A DNA stretch of 64,000 nucleotides from Ctenosaura bakeri (taxonomy: Eukaryota; Chordata; Lepidosauria; Squamata; Iguanidae): positions 310,001-374,000 of the forward strand of contig CAOLHI010001312.1 of NCBI GenBank assembly GCA_948474755.1, in the 5' to 3' direction. Below the pieces are notes generated by a model, which saw nothing but the letters and a program-made list of their open reading frames with translations, searched no databases and was not told the origin of the DNA. The translations under genes were made by a program, and so were the position numbers. Positions 24,721-37,227 of the stretch are shown in pieces. Every line of letters begins with the position of its first letter. Position 1 is the stretch's first letter.

Positions 24721-25694
24721 CAGGCCCATATACTTTTGTTTTATTTATGTTATATCATGAGAGGCAGAAAGCAGAAACAAACAAACAAAAAGTGGTAGAA
24801 AGAAAAAGCAGCAATGATAGCAACAGATCTGGTTGCATGGTTCAATCTTTTCCGACTTGTAGTCAATAATATTTTTCCTTAGCTTGATTTTTTTTAAAAA
24901 AAGTCCCTTCTAGTTCCCTGGAAGCAAAATTGGAAACACTGTAAAAGCTGTCAAGTCACTGCAAGCAGAAAGGATTCACTCACAAGGCTGGATGCACAAA
25001 CTCCTTATGTGGAAGTAATGTAAGTTTGTTTGTGATGGTAGAAACCATCTATGCAAGGCCACATGGATAGCTATGCATCTAACTGACCAGAACTTTAATT
25101 CTAGTCATTGAAATCCAGTACTTCCTGTGATATTGGAGACAAACATGAAAATTTTGCTGTTAACAAGAGCTGTCATGGGTCCAATGAAGTCATTAAGTAC
25201 ATGCTTTCTCTCTCCCTTACCTTTTATTCTAATCTAGATCACCAAGAGAAATATAATATTTTCCTTTGACTAGAATTTGCTAGCTGCAATTCTAGATGCT
25301 CTGAATGTATGTCTAAATAGATGTAGAATTGCATCCTTAAAGTGCAAGAGGCATTGGATCTGACTTACAGAGGGAAAGAGTGCTAGCCTTGAAAGAGGTC
25401 TAATCTGAAAGAGTACTAACCACTCCCCAGGTAAAGAACTATAAGAAGCTACAGGTTTCAAAGTCAGGACAAGCATTTAAAGCCAGGGTGCTGGAAGCCT
25501 GTCTAGCAGCCCCTCTCTCTGCAACACTGTGACAAATATTTTGGAAACAGAACAGCTGCCTTGATTTCTGTTGCAGTGACACCACAGAAGAGAGTGGTAT
25601 TGTAAATACCTTCTGGATAAAGATGAGGATACAGCAGGGACAGATAAGATTTCATCTGCATCTTTTCTTATACAATGCAGGTCGCCATCCTTAC
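24721..25694. other. No gene seen
   Basis: AT-rich. It lies downstream of the candidate exon on the minus strand and would be intron if that exon is real. Confidence 0.3.
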
Positions 25695-25945
25695 CTGAGG
25701 GTCCCATATGCATCCTGAGGGCAGGTGCTACACCAGGGTCTGTCTTCTTCGTGGAGTCAGGGGTCTCTTTCCCAGGAGCCTGCACAGCTTTGTGGGCTTT
25801 CTCTAAAGCGCAAGCATTTTGACCATTTTGGATTTGTCTCAGAGCTGGGACTTCTCCAGTTGATTTCAGCACCTGCTGAAGTTGTAAAAGTGTTTCTTCA
25901 GAAGGAAACCCACATTGAGGTGCCTCTTCCTCCTCCTTCAAAGTA
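25695..25945 (-). CDS. Candidate internal exon of an unidentified gene
   Basis: On the minus strand a pyrimidine-rich tract ending CACCCTGAG at 25946 precedes a 251-nt open segment that ends in CTCAG followed by GTAAGG, a strong donor. The segment is open in one frame for 83 codons plus split codons at each end (enters at phase 2, leaves with one extra base). The peptide is hydrophilic with mixed composition: an acidic start LKEEEEAPQCG, a Leu/Gln-rich LLQLQQVLKSTGE and a Lys/Pro-rich C-terminal half. It has no simple-repeat character. I do not recognise the family. The open frame also continues beyond both splice sites (26037-25477), so an unspliced chance frame remains possible. Confidence 0.28.
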
Positions 25946-26603
25946 CTCAGGGTGATATATAAAAAGTAAAACAATAGCAATGAGATAACATCCAAGTAAT
26001 GCAATAGAAATTCCAAAAGAAAAACCAGCACCAGCACATAACAATGAAACCTTTACAACACACACAGGGAGCTGCAACATAGCCTATACAGCTAAAACAA
26101 TTTTGCATGTCAGAAAGCCCAAGAGGGAAGGAAAGTCTCTGTTTGATGCCAAGACACAGGTAATGTGGGTGCTAGAGCAACTTCTCTTACTCTTGCATGC
26201 TGGATCATGTTTTTCTCCAGACTACCAGCCTTCACAATAATTTAAAGATCTTGTTCTCAGTTCACAAGGATACCAAACACACTTAAAACAACGACATCAC
26301 CAGCAACAGCTACCTGCACTTATTTGGTTCTTGCCTTTTCTCGCTCATCAATGCTTTCTCTTCTCATAGGCACACAAAGAACTTGCCATGTGAAGCAGCT
26401 GATAAGACCTCCTGTGTAGAACTGTGCATAGTGTCATACATTTGGATTTCTGCATGAGACCTTTGATTTTAATGTTAAGTGTTTAAAATCAGGAACGGTG
26501 AACTGAAACCGCAGAAGCAATAACAATACTTCAACATTAAAGAGAAAAGGGAGGTAGGTGAGATAGATATAACAACAATGACAAAGATCTTTTGATGTAA
26601 CTT
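25946..26603. other. No gene seen
   Basis: Minus-strand frames here encode hydrophobic runs from T-rich intron-like sequence upstream of the candidate exon. Nothing else is recognisable. Confidence 0.3.
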
Positions 26604-26760
26604 TATTTATTTCAATATGTTTACCCTGCCATATATCAAAAAGATTACAGGAAGGCTTAGAGATAACATTAAATGCATATGTTAAACACTTTAAAGCAAT
26701 AAGATAATTTATGTAAGCTGAAAAACATATTAAACATAGCAATGAGTTAAAACAGATTTA
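26604..26760 (-). repeat. LINE 3'-end-like fragment (antisense), decayed
   Basis: TTTATTTCAATATGTTTACC followed by A-rich units resembles the stretch at 4521-4695. Only weak similarity is visible by eye. Confidence 0.3.
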
Positions 26761-27253
26761 AAAATAAAGGTTTTTTTTTAAAAAAAACTTCCTGTATCAG
26801 TATTTTGGATTAATTAGTTAGGCCCAAAGGCCTTCATGAACTCTCATGAAGTACCTAAATGAAATGAATGCTGGTGCTAAGCAGGACTCCAAAGGAATGG
26901 TATTCCACAATTAGGGTGCATCGGCTGGACCTCTCCCATGTCCCAAGACAGTGTATTAACCCGATTGCTGGCACGTAGAAGCGTCTTCCACCACAGCAGA
27001 TCTCAGTCCTTAGGCAGACACTTATAGGGAGAGACCCCAAGTTATTTGATATGTTGTCTTCAGGGCTTTCCATATTCATTCAAGCTCTACAAGGTCAGGA
27101 AATTGCAGTCATCAAGGTCTATGCCTTTGACAGATGTGATATTTAGGTTGTAATAGATATTCTACAATATCTTATGCTGTGGTTAGTTTTAGCTTCACCA
27201 GTTGACCATCAGTGGCAGAGTGGTTTGGAATATGCACTAGAGTAGACACTTAT
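26761..27253. other. No gene seen
   Basis: Unremarkable sequence with a T/A homopolymer pair near 26771-26788. Confidence 0.3.
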
Positions 27254-27672
27254 GCCATTTCTGAAGGACGGTGGTGTCCTGGTATAAGGACGTGAGAGGA
27301 GTGGGACCATGACAACATTTCTGCACGATGTCATCATTGTTCTGCCCTTCTTGCATCACCAGCCACTGTGTCTGTGGGGCATATCATTGATGAGAGAAGT
27401 CTGTCAATAACCCCTTGGTCATGCAAACCTTCTGTTGTAGCTGGCCATACAGGAGGGCCAGAAGCCCAATCTATGTGCTTCTTCCCCCCACTGCAGCATG
27501 AGAAGGAGGTAGGCTACAGTCTAGAAGGATGGAGCATGTCCCTCGTGTTCCCTTCTGCAGGTAGCCGGTTGAATGTGGAGAGGAGCATCAGGGACATGCT
27601 CCCATCCCGGCAGAGGTGCTGCTGGGATTGCGACAGGATGGCACACAAGAGCATTGTCCTGTGGAAGGGGCC
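27254..27672 (+). mobile_element. 420-bp MITE family, copy 1
   Basis: It starts GCCATTTCTGAAGGAC and ends TGTGGAAGGGGCC, an imperfect TIR of the GGCC-end type. The interior aligns block by block with the reverse complement of 37228-37643: GGACGTGAGAGGA, a TATCATTGATG block, a GTCAATAACCCC block, and a GGGATTGCGACAGGATG block near the end. It is non-coding. Flanking TAT/ATA triplets do not give a clean duplication. Confidence 0.7.
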
Positions 27673-28795
27673 ATAGAATCTGTGTAATCATTGTCACAGA
27701 AGCTGCCATTTCACATTGAAAGTATCCAAATGGTATCTAAAACCATCTAGATAAAATAATATAGGAATCTGTGGTGATATCTTGTGCATTAACAATGTCC
27801 TCGGTTTTTTTGTTTTGTTTTTTGATTAAAATAAGTTGGGAAAGTACAGTGGAGTCTGGTGTCTCTCATATTAATGGGGTGATGAGACCACTCTGGATTT
27901 TAAGGCAAATTTTAAAGGCAATATGCAAAGTACTGGGACAGGATTTGACACCTTTAAAGTTCAGGTGGAAACCCAGGATAGGTACATTGTGCCACTGATA
28001 TGGGAGCCACCAACTGGCCAAACAGACTGAATTAACTTCAGTTGAGCAAGTCTGTTGCAATTCTAACCCCATGTCTACCATGTCAGTCATAAGACACGTA
28101 ACTGTGAAATAATGTACAAGAAAACCTGGATGTTTTACTGATATAAGTTTTTTTTAAAAAAAGCATCAGCTCTTTTATGTTTATTAGAGAAGTGGCAGGT
28201 GTGACAGGTTGACCTTCACAATGATGTGCTGCTTCTTGAATTTTGAGAAACTGGCTAGGTTTCAAAAGTCTTTTTGCTCTAAATTCTTGGATGTTTTGCT
28301 TGAGCAGAAACCTCGAGAGCCTAAATCATTAAATGGATTATCAGAAATCTCCATTCTCTGAGTGCTGGCCCTCAGACAGCCAAAACGATGACACCCACGC
28401 ACAGGAAGGAAGCATCAGCAGGAGTGTAAATTTCTTAACGAAAAACTTCAAGATGATGGTAACCCTTAAAGCAGATTAATGAGCGCCAAGGATACTCAGT
28501 AGTACAGACTGCTCAATTATTGGTCAGGGTAGGGGAGAAACACATCAAAAATGTATGGGAGAGGGAATGGAATATTGTGGAGGGATGTGTGGTGGGTGAT
28601 CCAATGGAATAGTGAACACAGTATTCCACCCTGTATTATTTTGGTGCAAATTCCAATTATCTGTTTTGAATTCCACTTCAGCTGAATCATGATAATAACC
28701 TAGCTCCATACAAATAACAATCCACCTGTATTTCACCAGATTTTTCCCCCAGCCATATGTAAACTTTGTTGGTTTCTGTTTGAAATGCTTTGTTT
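27673..28795. other. No gene seen
   Basis: AT-rich. A T-rich stretch near 27807 and scattered short frames only. Confidence 0.35.
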
Positions 28796-29175
28796 AGAGC
28801 TATAGATTTGCAAGAGACCACGAGGCCATCTAGTCAAACCCCCAACAGGCAGAAATACACAGATAAAGCACTTCTGGAAGAGTCCAACTTCTGTTTAAAC
28901 TCTTTCAAAGAAGGGAAGTCCACCAGTTTTCAAGGTGGCCTGCTATACTGGTTGAACAGTCAGTGGTGTATCTACTGCAAACAGGACCTAGGGCAAGTGT
29001 GGAAGTTCCACCCCCACTCTTTAACCCCTACCCTAGCCCCCACTCCTGCATGCACAGCTTTTTTGCGCCCGCTGGCATTGCTGGCAGGGCACATACCCTA
29101 CTTGCTCCACTCTAGATACACCTCTGTGAACAGCTCTTACTGTCAGTTCCTTCCTGAAGTTAAGCACTGTTCAGC
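28796..29175 (-). repeat. CR1-type LINE 3' end (antisense), interrupted
   Basis: AGAGACCACGAGGCCATCTA, CCAACAGGCAGAAATACA and, after the inserted hAT element, CTCTTACTGTCAGTTCCTTC match the reverse complement of the CR1 ORF2 C-terminus and 3' UTR seen in full at 43500-43741. The ATTCTATG-type tail is not obvious. The fragment is split at 28960/29127. Confidence 0.75.
28961..29126. mobile_element. hAT-type MITE nested in CR1
   Basis: The ends are CAGTGGTGTATCTA and, read inward from the right, CAGAGGTGTATCTA, which agree at 13 of 14. The target duplications are tgaacagt (28953-28960) and tgaacagc (29127-29134), 7 of 8. It is 166 bp with a C-rich centre and no coding. It splits the CR1 fragment cleanly, so it is younger than that insertion. 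Confidence 0.85.
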
Positions 29176-29988
29176 AGTGGAGCAGACTCCCATGAAAGCT
29201 GGTAGGCTTACCTTCTTTGAAAGTGGTTAATCTGTATGTTTTTCCTTGGAAAGAATTCTGAATTGGCTTTGGATTTCACTTAAGGCTAGTTTTGATGACA
29301 TTTATGTCTTAGATGGACACTTAATTCACAGCACTAAACAAACATATACATAATCTTCAGGAATCTGGTCTAACATGCACAGCACCAATGTTTATTTATA
29401 AAAAAATGTAATGCAAAGATGGATTCAGTCCCTAATTAGGAATATATTTCTAATATTAACAGTGGATTGTCATGCACAATTATGGCATGACAGATAATAT
29501 AAAGGAATCATTGGCATTTTACTAAAAATAACTCTTGCTAATACTGAAAAAGACATAGTGCACTAACTCATTATTAATTAGACTAATTACTGATACCAAT
29601 TTATCTCTATTCTCGCAAATAGTTGATAGACAGATTTTAAAACTACAGAAAGGATGAGAAAATTGTCCCTCCAAATTAGAAATCTGCTCCCCCAATGAAA
29701 TTTTTCTGCACTCCCCAAAATTTCTGACGTTACAAAGAGAGAAATATTGAAAATCATCTACACCTAGAATATTTGCTGTGTCTGCATTTCCTTGGTAACT
29801 TTGCCTGCCTGTCTCCCTTTGGATGCTGAAACTACACTTCTAAATGCTCAACTGAAGTATTAAGGTACTGTAATGCTAGAACTTTGGGGAATGAATTAAA
29901 ATTTTTTGGGTGACAGCAGAATTCTTATTTGAGAAGGCCAATATTCTCATTTTGTCCCCCTCTCAAATTAGCTGTGTGAGTATCTATG
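29176..29988. other. No gene; TAATTA-rich stretch
   Basis: No repeats are recognised from about 29300 to 29640, which has many TAATTA/TTAATT motifs. It could be conserved non-coding DNA, but that cannot be judged from one sequence. Confidence 0.3.
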
Positions 29989-30300
29989 TGACTTCAAGTT
30001 TCCTGACAACTTGTGACAAACCCATGAATTTCATAGGGTTTTTGTAGGCACAGAATACTCAGAGACAGTTTTGCCAATTCTTTCCTTTGAAATACAGCAC
30101 CGGGTATTCATTGGTGGTCTGCCATCTTAGCTTCCAAGATCAGACAGGATCTGGTGCCTTTAGGTTATTTACAGTGAGCAAATTAGACTAAGACTAAGCA
30201 ACTAGACCAAGAACAACCACTGAGCTCTTGGGTGGTGAGAGAGGATTTGAACTTAGATCTTCCTATGCTCAGTCCAATACTTTCACCACTGGCTACTATG
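29989..30300 (-). repeat. tRNA-type SINE, longer variant (antisense)
   Basis: Starts GACTTCAAGTTTCCTGACAAC with TTTCATAGGGTTTTTGTAGG, then GGTATTCATTGGTGGTCTGCC, TTCCAAGATCAGACAGGATC, GGATTTGAACTTAGATCTTCC, and ends CACCACTGGCTA. The head and the 3' end agree with the Sauria-type layout, and the central block near 30110-30165 is extra. Diverged. Confidence 0.65.
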
Positions 30301-31340
30301 GATAGCAATAACTCTCAAAGGGCTCAGGCAAGACCTCAGTATGAATTCCTCCTTTGGTTTCTTTATTATTAAATCTGTTGCTTCCATGCAAAATATGTAC
30401 TGTACCATGAGCTACAGGTCTTCTTCTCATTCAGTAATTGCTTTGCTTGTTAGTAGAGGCTTTGAAACAAGGGGATATCATAATCATCAACATTCATCAC
30501 CATCATCATCATTGTCATTAATAACAACAACATTATTTCACAGTTTACTAAGTATTACCAGCTGGAGTTCTGGAACATCAATGATTCAGATTTATCCAAG
30601 AATCTAGGAATCAGTGAGTATTTTCAGATAGAATATCTGGATGAAATTGCCATAGAAGGGACCACCATAGTACAGTTAGAAAAAGCAACATTCTTGGAAT
30701 GTGCCTCTTCCTCCTCCTCTTGATTCATTGTTGTATGGTCTTTAAATTGTTTTAAACGGTTTTTAAAATAGTACATTTAATTTAATATATGTAATTTTGT
30801 AGTGTTACAAGTGCTCACAGACAGCAGAAATTAGAGAATAGAGAAGCTTCACTGAAAGCATATGGCATATTCCTTCTGCTTATGCAGACCCTTGAGGTAC
30901 AAATTGGGAATGATCATGCTGTATATTTATTTTCACTGAATTTAACCTAAAGGCTTAACAAAGACATAAATGCTTAATTTAGTTTAATTTAATTTAAATT
31001 AAATTAATTCAGAGGTAGCTGAGAAAAAAATTTCCCATTTGGATTACAGTGGTTGATAATCCAGATGACAGCTAAGGAGAGATCATTAATAGAACTTTGT
31101 TTTCCAACCTGTTATCCAGCACACAGCATGAGAATCATAGCCTTAAATTGCATTGCAAATCTCTCTCTTTTTTTTAAAGCAGCGCTTTGTTTCAATGTCC
31201 CATTTTTCAGTTCTAATAGCAAGATTTACTGTTAAGAAATGAAGCTGGACATTTCTGAGAATGTAATTTTTTACAAATTACAATTTACATTTACAATTTT
31301 TACATGTAGTTTTTACAACCTTTGGTCTGTTTGACTACTC
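30301..31340. other. No gene; ATC/AAC simple repeats
   Basis: Holds a degenerate ATC/AAC-rich stretch near 30478-30530 and an AT palindromic TTTAA-unit run near 30975-31010. Otherwise nothing. Confidence 0.35.
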
Positions 31341-31799
31341 CAGAGGTGGGCAACTGTGAAAATCTAGGGGACCACATATCCCTCTAGGAGATATTGGAGG
31401 ACTGTACACCCCACACACTGCAATTTTGGTTTGCCCTCAAATACCCTCTAGGGGACATGGGGGCACTTTCAACATGTTTGGGGGGCTTTGTGGGCCCTTT
31501 TATGCCCAAGAGAGACCTTCTTTTAACAACAGGAAGTGAGCACTTGTGACCTCTTGTGGGTCTAAATTGGCCTGGGGAGCTCAAAACAGGGTGGAATGCC
31601 CCCCATTCCCCAAATGGCATTTTGAGGTAAAAAAAAATTATTTTTACCCCTGGGGAGGGTTTCAAACATGATGGGAATACCCTCTATGTCCTGTGGGAGT
31701 ATTTTGGATTTTTTTAAAAAAAATTATAACAAATTGCAAATATACACACACACACACACACACATAATCTTGGACTAGGAACTCCATTTTGCCTACCTG
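31341..31799. mobile_element. Possible hAT-type element
   Basis: Left end CAGAGGTGGGCAACTG; a possible right end read inward is CAGGTAGGCAAAATGG. Flanking 8-mers agree at only about 5 of 8. It contains an (AC)n run at 31744-31764. The boundaries are uncertain. Confidence 0.35.
31744..31764. repeat. (AC)n microsatellite
   Basis: An uninterrupted AC run of about 21 bases. Confidence 0.9.
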
Positions 31800-33954
31800 G
31801 CCTATACCATGACCCAACATGGTAGTTTACAGTAGTTCTAATTTTATAGATAAGGAATTGAGGTTGCAAATGTTAGGTGCCTAGGGTGAAGTGTGAGCAA
31901 ATACTTGGAGACAGGGAGAAGGCCTTAAATGGGAATAGGGGCAGGTTAGGATGAGATAGACTGGCAGGTTAACTCACTTATGGCTAGCTTGCGATTGCAT
32001 GAGCAGCTGGAGGTGGCGTGGCTCTTGGATAAGCAAGTTGCCCAGACTGACAGCAGCCAGCACAGATTTGTGACTCTTTGACCAAAAAAAAAAAAAAAAA
32101 GCATCAGATTGGCCCTTTAGTTATCACTTGACTTAACAAGGCAGGAGGGCTATGGGCTATGATGGATTGTTGGATTACCTATAGTGCCCTTTTCAGACCA
32201 TCAGTTTCAGTGACATATGGAGATGATGCCTGAACTGCAAAGCTACCTGTTTAAGCTACACTTGTATCTGATAAAGTAATTACAAATTGTCTAATAGTGG
32301 AGATGGAAATGAATCCAGGTCTTCCCAAATCTAAGTACAGTTTCCTTAGCAGCGGACTACAGGAATGGTTAACATGCAATTACAAGCCAGCAAGCAGATG
32401 TACTTGAAACTGATTTTACTAGGTTTAAACATACCTAACTCTTCCAATTTTGGATTAGACTTTATTCAGAACTGGTGGCTTAGAGGTGAAAGAGGCATGG
32501 TATTCATATTTGATTTCCAAAAACCCGGAGGTATTAACCAGCTTCTTTTCAAACTTCTGCAAGCACCAACAAGACTCAGCAAGTGTTCAGATTTATCCAC
32601 TTATTAACATTTTACCCACTATGATAAAATACCTGAGACATTATATCTCATTTTCTAAATGTCCTTGGGTGAAAGTGGGAAAAATGCAGTTACATTTCAC
32701 TTGCAGCCAGTGTAGACCACTGCAATAAAACTCTTGCCAATAAAGCTAGATGAATCACATTATGCATAGGAGTATTAATATTAAAAAAACCCCATATATA
32801 TTTAGCTACATAGCGGCTTGTCGAACATTTTTCAGTATTGACTTTCAACCTCTTAGGCAAGTCGGGATTGAATTTAAGAATGACAATATTGTTTATTACC
32901 ATTTTAGGACACTTTTTAAGTCATTTTTTTTCTGTTTTAAAGTGATATGCCAGTAATGTGTACTTGGAACTAGGTCTTCATGAACTCTGATATGAACTTC
33001 CTGGACTACTGTACAGCTTGAAACTTAATTTATCCACTGTCTTACATAACCCTTCAATGTTTCAGTGCAGACCTCAGTGCAAAAAGGTATCAAAATGCAT
33101 TAAATCTTAATTAAAACTAGTTAGAATTAAACTGGGCACACACATACACATAGACACTTATATGTATTTGTCCACCTGTAGTTATCGGTCAGGTCTGCCA
33201 GTTGATAAAGCAAAGAGACTACCTCCCATTACATAACTAGGTTGGCCGTGAAAGCTGAGAAAGTGACTCATAATATAGTGGCTGCATTATTTCTTTGTGC
33301 AATTGCTACTTTTGTTGGCTAGCCCTTGGACTTTCACACTTTAGCATCACATAGCTCCTTTGTGAATTTGAACATTCCAAAGAGTCATTGAATCTCTAAT
33401 TTCCTTCATCAGTAAGAGGTCTATTATTGCACAAGAGATCCATAAGGCAAAACTCATTCATATCTGAAGTGTGCTTTGAATTCTCTGAATTGAAGGGTCT
33501 CTATTGTTACTGCTGGTGCTATTCCAAACAATAGTTAATCTCAAATGCATAGCCTTCACTTCCATAACCTTCAGCTTGACATCACTTTAGTAACCTAGCA
33601 TCTTTTCAAACATCATATTTTAAAATAGCAAAACAATGCAAATGAAAGTGCTATAGAAATGAATTTTAAACATCATGCATATATTTGTCAAACATAAGTG
33701 CTTTGGAAAACTTTACTACCATTTTTTAAAATTATTTATCTATTAATTTTAACACAAGCACAATCTGATTTCACAACTAAGAACTAAACTAAACTAAAAT
33801 TGAACTAAATAATCTTAAAGTAAAACACAATAGTAAAACACCAAACTAAAACAGCAATCATTGATTTAAACATTTAAACTTACTAAAACACAAAAGAGCT
33901 CTGATGCCCTTCAAGCCAAATTGTAGTGAAAAACAAAAGTTTAGGGAAGGGGCT
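31800..33954. other. No gene; 17-A run
   Basis: A 17-A homopolymer lies at 32084-32100, without a recognisable retrocopy upstream. An AACTAAACTAAA-rich tract near 33780-33860 may belong to the MITE that ends at 34050. No exon is supported. Confidence 0.35.
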
Positions 33955-34050
33955 TTAGAAATCTCAGCCTCACTAAACTACACATCCCAGAATTCCACAG
34001 GATGTTGAAAGTGGAATAATAGCATTATAACAGTGTAGTGCAGAAATGGC
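33955..34050 (+). mobile_element. Foldback MITE, right end
   Basis: CATCCCAGAATTCCACAGG, ATGTTGAAAGTGGAATAATAG, ATAACAGTGTAGTGCAG and the end AAATGGC match the right arm of the copy at 63043-63192. The left boundary is unclear and may lie far upstream. Confidence 0.6.
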
Positions 34051-35723
34051 ATATGATTTATCAAGCTTACTAGGGGTAAGCAATATGTGGCTTGCAGGTT
34101 GCATGCATTCCCCATTATGGTCCCTCAACCTCCTTGACTGGTCATTTCCTGTTTCCAAAAAAGGAAGACCATTCTGTTTTTCAAAAGGTCTCCTCTCTAA
34201 AATATCTGGTAAGTGGCCAATTGAAACTACTAGAGGGTTTGAGACTATGTGTGGTGTTGGAGGCATGGATGCAGCTGCTGAGGTCCATGGGATGGTGAAA
34301 ATGTCCCCCATCCCATTGAAGTTGTCCAATCTACATGTAAACTGACTAAGAGTTTATTTTTATTTTATTATATTATGTCACAATCTCAATATGCTTTGCA
34401 AAGGCGAATGGCCACTATCAGTTTGGTTCTAGGAAGCCCATTCATTTCTCAGGGGCCTGGACAGATGATGTCATCACACTTCTCAAGTGCATATGGTTCA
34501 CAACTGCATAGATCTTGATTTTACAGAAGGACCTTTCTGTTGACTTCATTGTAATTTTGGGGAGTATTCCTATCTCTAGCCAGTGAATGAGAAGAAATGT
34601 CAAAAAGTCACATTTTCCAGGATCCTTTCAGATGTTTAGATTCCAAAATTGCAGTCACTCATGGCTATTGAAATAGGCTGATTCCTGCATACGTATTTTC
34701 CTAATTGATAATTTGGCAGGTCCACTGTCTTTTGTCAGTTAGTCTGTGTCTGTTAGGAGTCCATTAGCTTTGCAAAGTAAGGTTCCAGGTTTGTGGACAG
34801 CAATGTTGTCCTTATAGCGAGGTGTAAAGTTGCGCTTAATAATTTTAAGCATTGTAATTACATAATATTTGATATGATGGAACAAATATGCAGCCTGGTA
34901 ATCTTTTCCTCTACTTATTAACATTAGCAAGTCAGTAGCATACACATAAGCTTATATGCACTCTCCTTAAGGAGGAATATAGACACCTCAGTGTAGGTAT
35001 TTTCTTATCATAAGCATAATAACGCATGCAAGGAATCAAATATCTTACATCATACCATTACACATTACGCTATCTAATAGCCTAACTATCCAGCATTATA
35101 AGGAATGGTACTTAGTCACAGCCTATTAGTTTTATACAGCCAAAGGTGCAACGGTGTAAAAATCCACAAGCTGCTTGCCCTCTTTCTTTTTTGGATCTGC
35201 TTTTACACTGCGTCAGGTTCCTCTTATCTGTTCGATCTCCATCTATCAAGAGAAACTTAGCTGGTCTTAGCCAATTAGGGGCAAGGTGTTTTTTTTTTTA
35301 AATTAGTCAACTACAGACAAGTTTCACTGCTCTTTTGTCTAAGGCAGCTAAGACAGAGCTAAACTATTATCAAAGTGATAAAATTCAAGTGACTAAGTTT
35401 TTAAACTCTACAATCATGAAACAATTGCAAAGTCCATAGAAAGCTTCATGCCACTGTGCCATACCAGCTCATAATATCAATATTAATAAATAGCTAATTA
35501 TTCACATGGTCTCTTTGGGTAATTCTACTGTTATCATTCCCTATTTATCTTATTTCACTGGCTTAGCCAGCAGCATCTTTGATCTTTATAATTCAGTCAC
35601 TCTACACAAGGTCAAATATAAGGTGTCACAGGGAAGGAATCCATTAAACTAGAGTCATTGAATATTAAAAATGGGTTTCTTTATTTATCAATTTATTTAT
35701 CAATAAAACACCAATATCACAAG
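34051..35723. other. No gene seen
   Basis: A segment near 34068-34330 has the look of an old DNA element (GGGTAAGCAATATGTGGC start) but I could not pair its ends. The rest is AT-rich and featureless. Confidence 0.3.
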
Positions 35724-36154
35724 GGCTCTTTTCACATGCCAGTCCTGTTGCGAAATGGCCTTGGGAGCATTGCTCGATTGCGAAGACCATTCCACATGAC
35801 GTCCTCGCAGTTGTGCAATGCTTGCAAGGCCATTCGAGGGCGATTGCGCATTATATCATTTTTGGCTCATTGTCGAAAATGATGCTGAATCGTGCTTCCC
35901 TCTCGTGCCCCCCCCACACTTACCTTGCGTGTACAGGCTCCAGAAGCACGGCCATTGTGCTTCTTCCCCCAGTGCAGCCTGGGAAAATACCCAACTGTGC
36001 TGTGGAAGGAAGGGGCAGAGCGCTCATGCTTCCTGCCAGCCAGCATGGAGCTGGTTCAGAGGGGAAGCGGAGGGGATGTGAGTGCCTCCAGACAAGGCTT
36101 TTCACACAATCCCCGTGCGATGCCAGTGGCACCAGATAAGGTGCGAAAAGGGCC
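35724..36154 (+). mobile_element. GGCC-end MITE, subfamily I-like
   Basis: Starts GGCTCTTTTCACATGCC and ends GTGCGAAAAGGGCC. The interior shares the GAGCATTGCTCGATTGCG block, CTTACCTTGCGTG, and the CAGCCTGGGAAAATACCC palindrome half with the other copies. Flanking triplets AAG and AGG agree at 2 of 3. CpG-rich open frames are shadows. Confidence 0.75.
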
Positions 36155-37227
36155 AGGGACTGGCGTACAGAGCACTTTTTCGAGTGGGTGGGGGAGAGTA
36201 ATAGATTTGCTATTGTTCCTACCTATGTTAACTCAGTAAGGAAAATGCAGACCTTGTCGTGTTGACCATAAAATAAGATCTGCACATTCTGATGACATTG
36301 TTATTAGGCTATCCAAAAAAATGCAAAAATGCTTATGCAAGATGGTGGCTTTTGAAAGCTAGGTTGGTGGATTTTGACCCTTTTGGTTGACTCTTTTGGT
36401 ATCACCACAATGTTTACTGATCCTAAGGCATGGGAGGGCTAGGTTCAGCCATGGGATTATATGCTCCCCCAAGGATGTTTCTGTGGCTGTTAGCACATCC
36501 AGTATCCCTAGACTGACCTTTTTTCAGAGGAAGAATTGCTCTGAAAGCCTTCAGGTGTAACAATTTACTTTCTAAATAGATTGCAAAACTCCTTTGCATT
36601 GTTTAACATAAAAAAAGAGCAAGTTTTGAAAATTAGAAATTGAGTTTCAGCCATGTTGGGGTTTGTTTGTTTCATTTTCCAGTAGTCCATACAGGCTACA
36701 ACATAAGTGTGGCCCCCAGATCTTCCACAGCTGTCCATCCTGCTCTAAAGTAATTCAAAGGGTAGTCCCACCAAATGTGTATGACAGGAACAAACTTTGA
36801 ATGAATCAATCCAAACCTGTTAGGGCTGATGGACATGACAATTGTGGTCAGAATAATGTATGTGAAGAACTGGAAAAACCACAAGATCTTGGTTATAGAA
36901 AACTGCAGAAGGATAGATATTAAAGTTGATGGATTTAGTAGAGTTTGATAAATTGACTATTCTTTTAGGAAAAAAATCTCTTAGGTCATTTGTGAAGGAC
37001 TAGGAACCACCAATCAGTTTTTTGAAAGATAAAAATATACCAGTTATTTTTTTCTTTTCCCTTTTTTTTCTTTTTGTGATCATTGCTATGAATATATTAT
37101 ATTATGTTTGGTAATGCTGTAATTATGTTATACAAAGAGATGTTCTCTTAAGTAAAGATATAATAAAATATTCTTTAAAAAGAATTAATCTGTTGCTTTT
37201 CTCCTTTAAGGCTCATTGCTAGTGTCA
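36155..37227. other. No gene seen
   Basis: AT-rich, with no recognised repeats or exons. Confidence 0.35.

Noticed and set aside
25898..26080. 60-codon hydrophobic minus-strand frame as a membrane protein exon
   Set aside because: It overlaps the T-rich tract that would be the intron of the candidate exon; hydrophobicity follows from T-rich codons.
30480..30530. ATC/AAC repeats as a CRISPR-like or structured array
   Set aside because: Simple degenerate trinucleotide repeat with no spacers; eukaryotic context.
32084..32100. 17-A run as the tail of a processed pseudogene
   Set aside because: No coding or cDNA-like sequence is upstream and no flanking duplication is seen.
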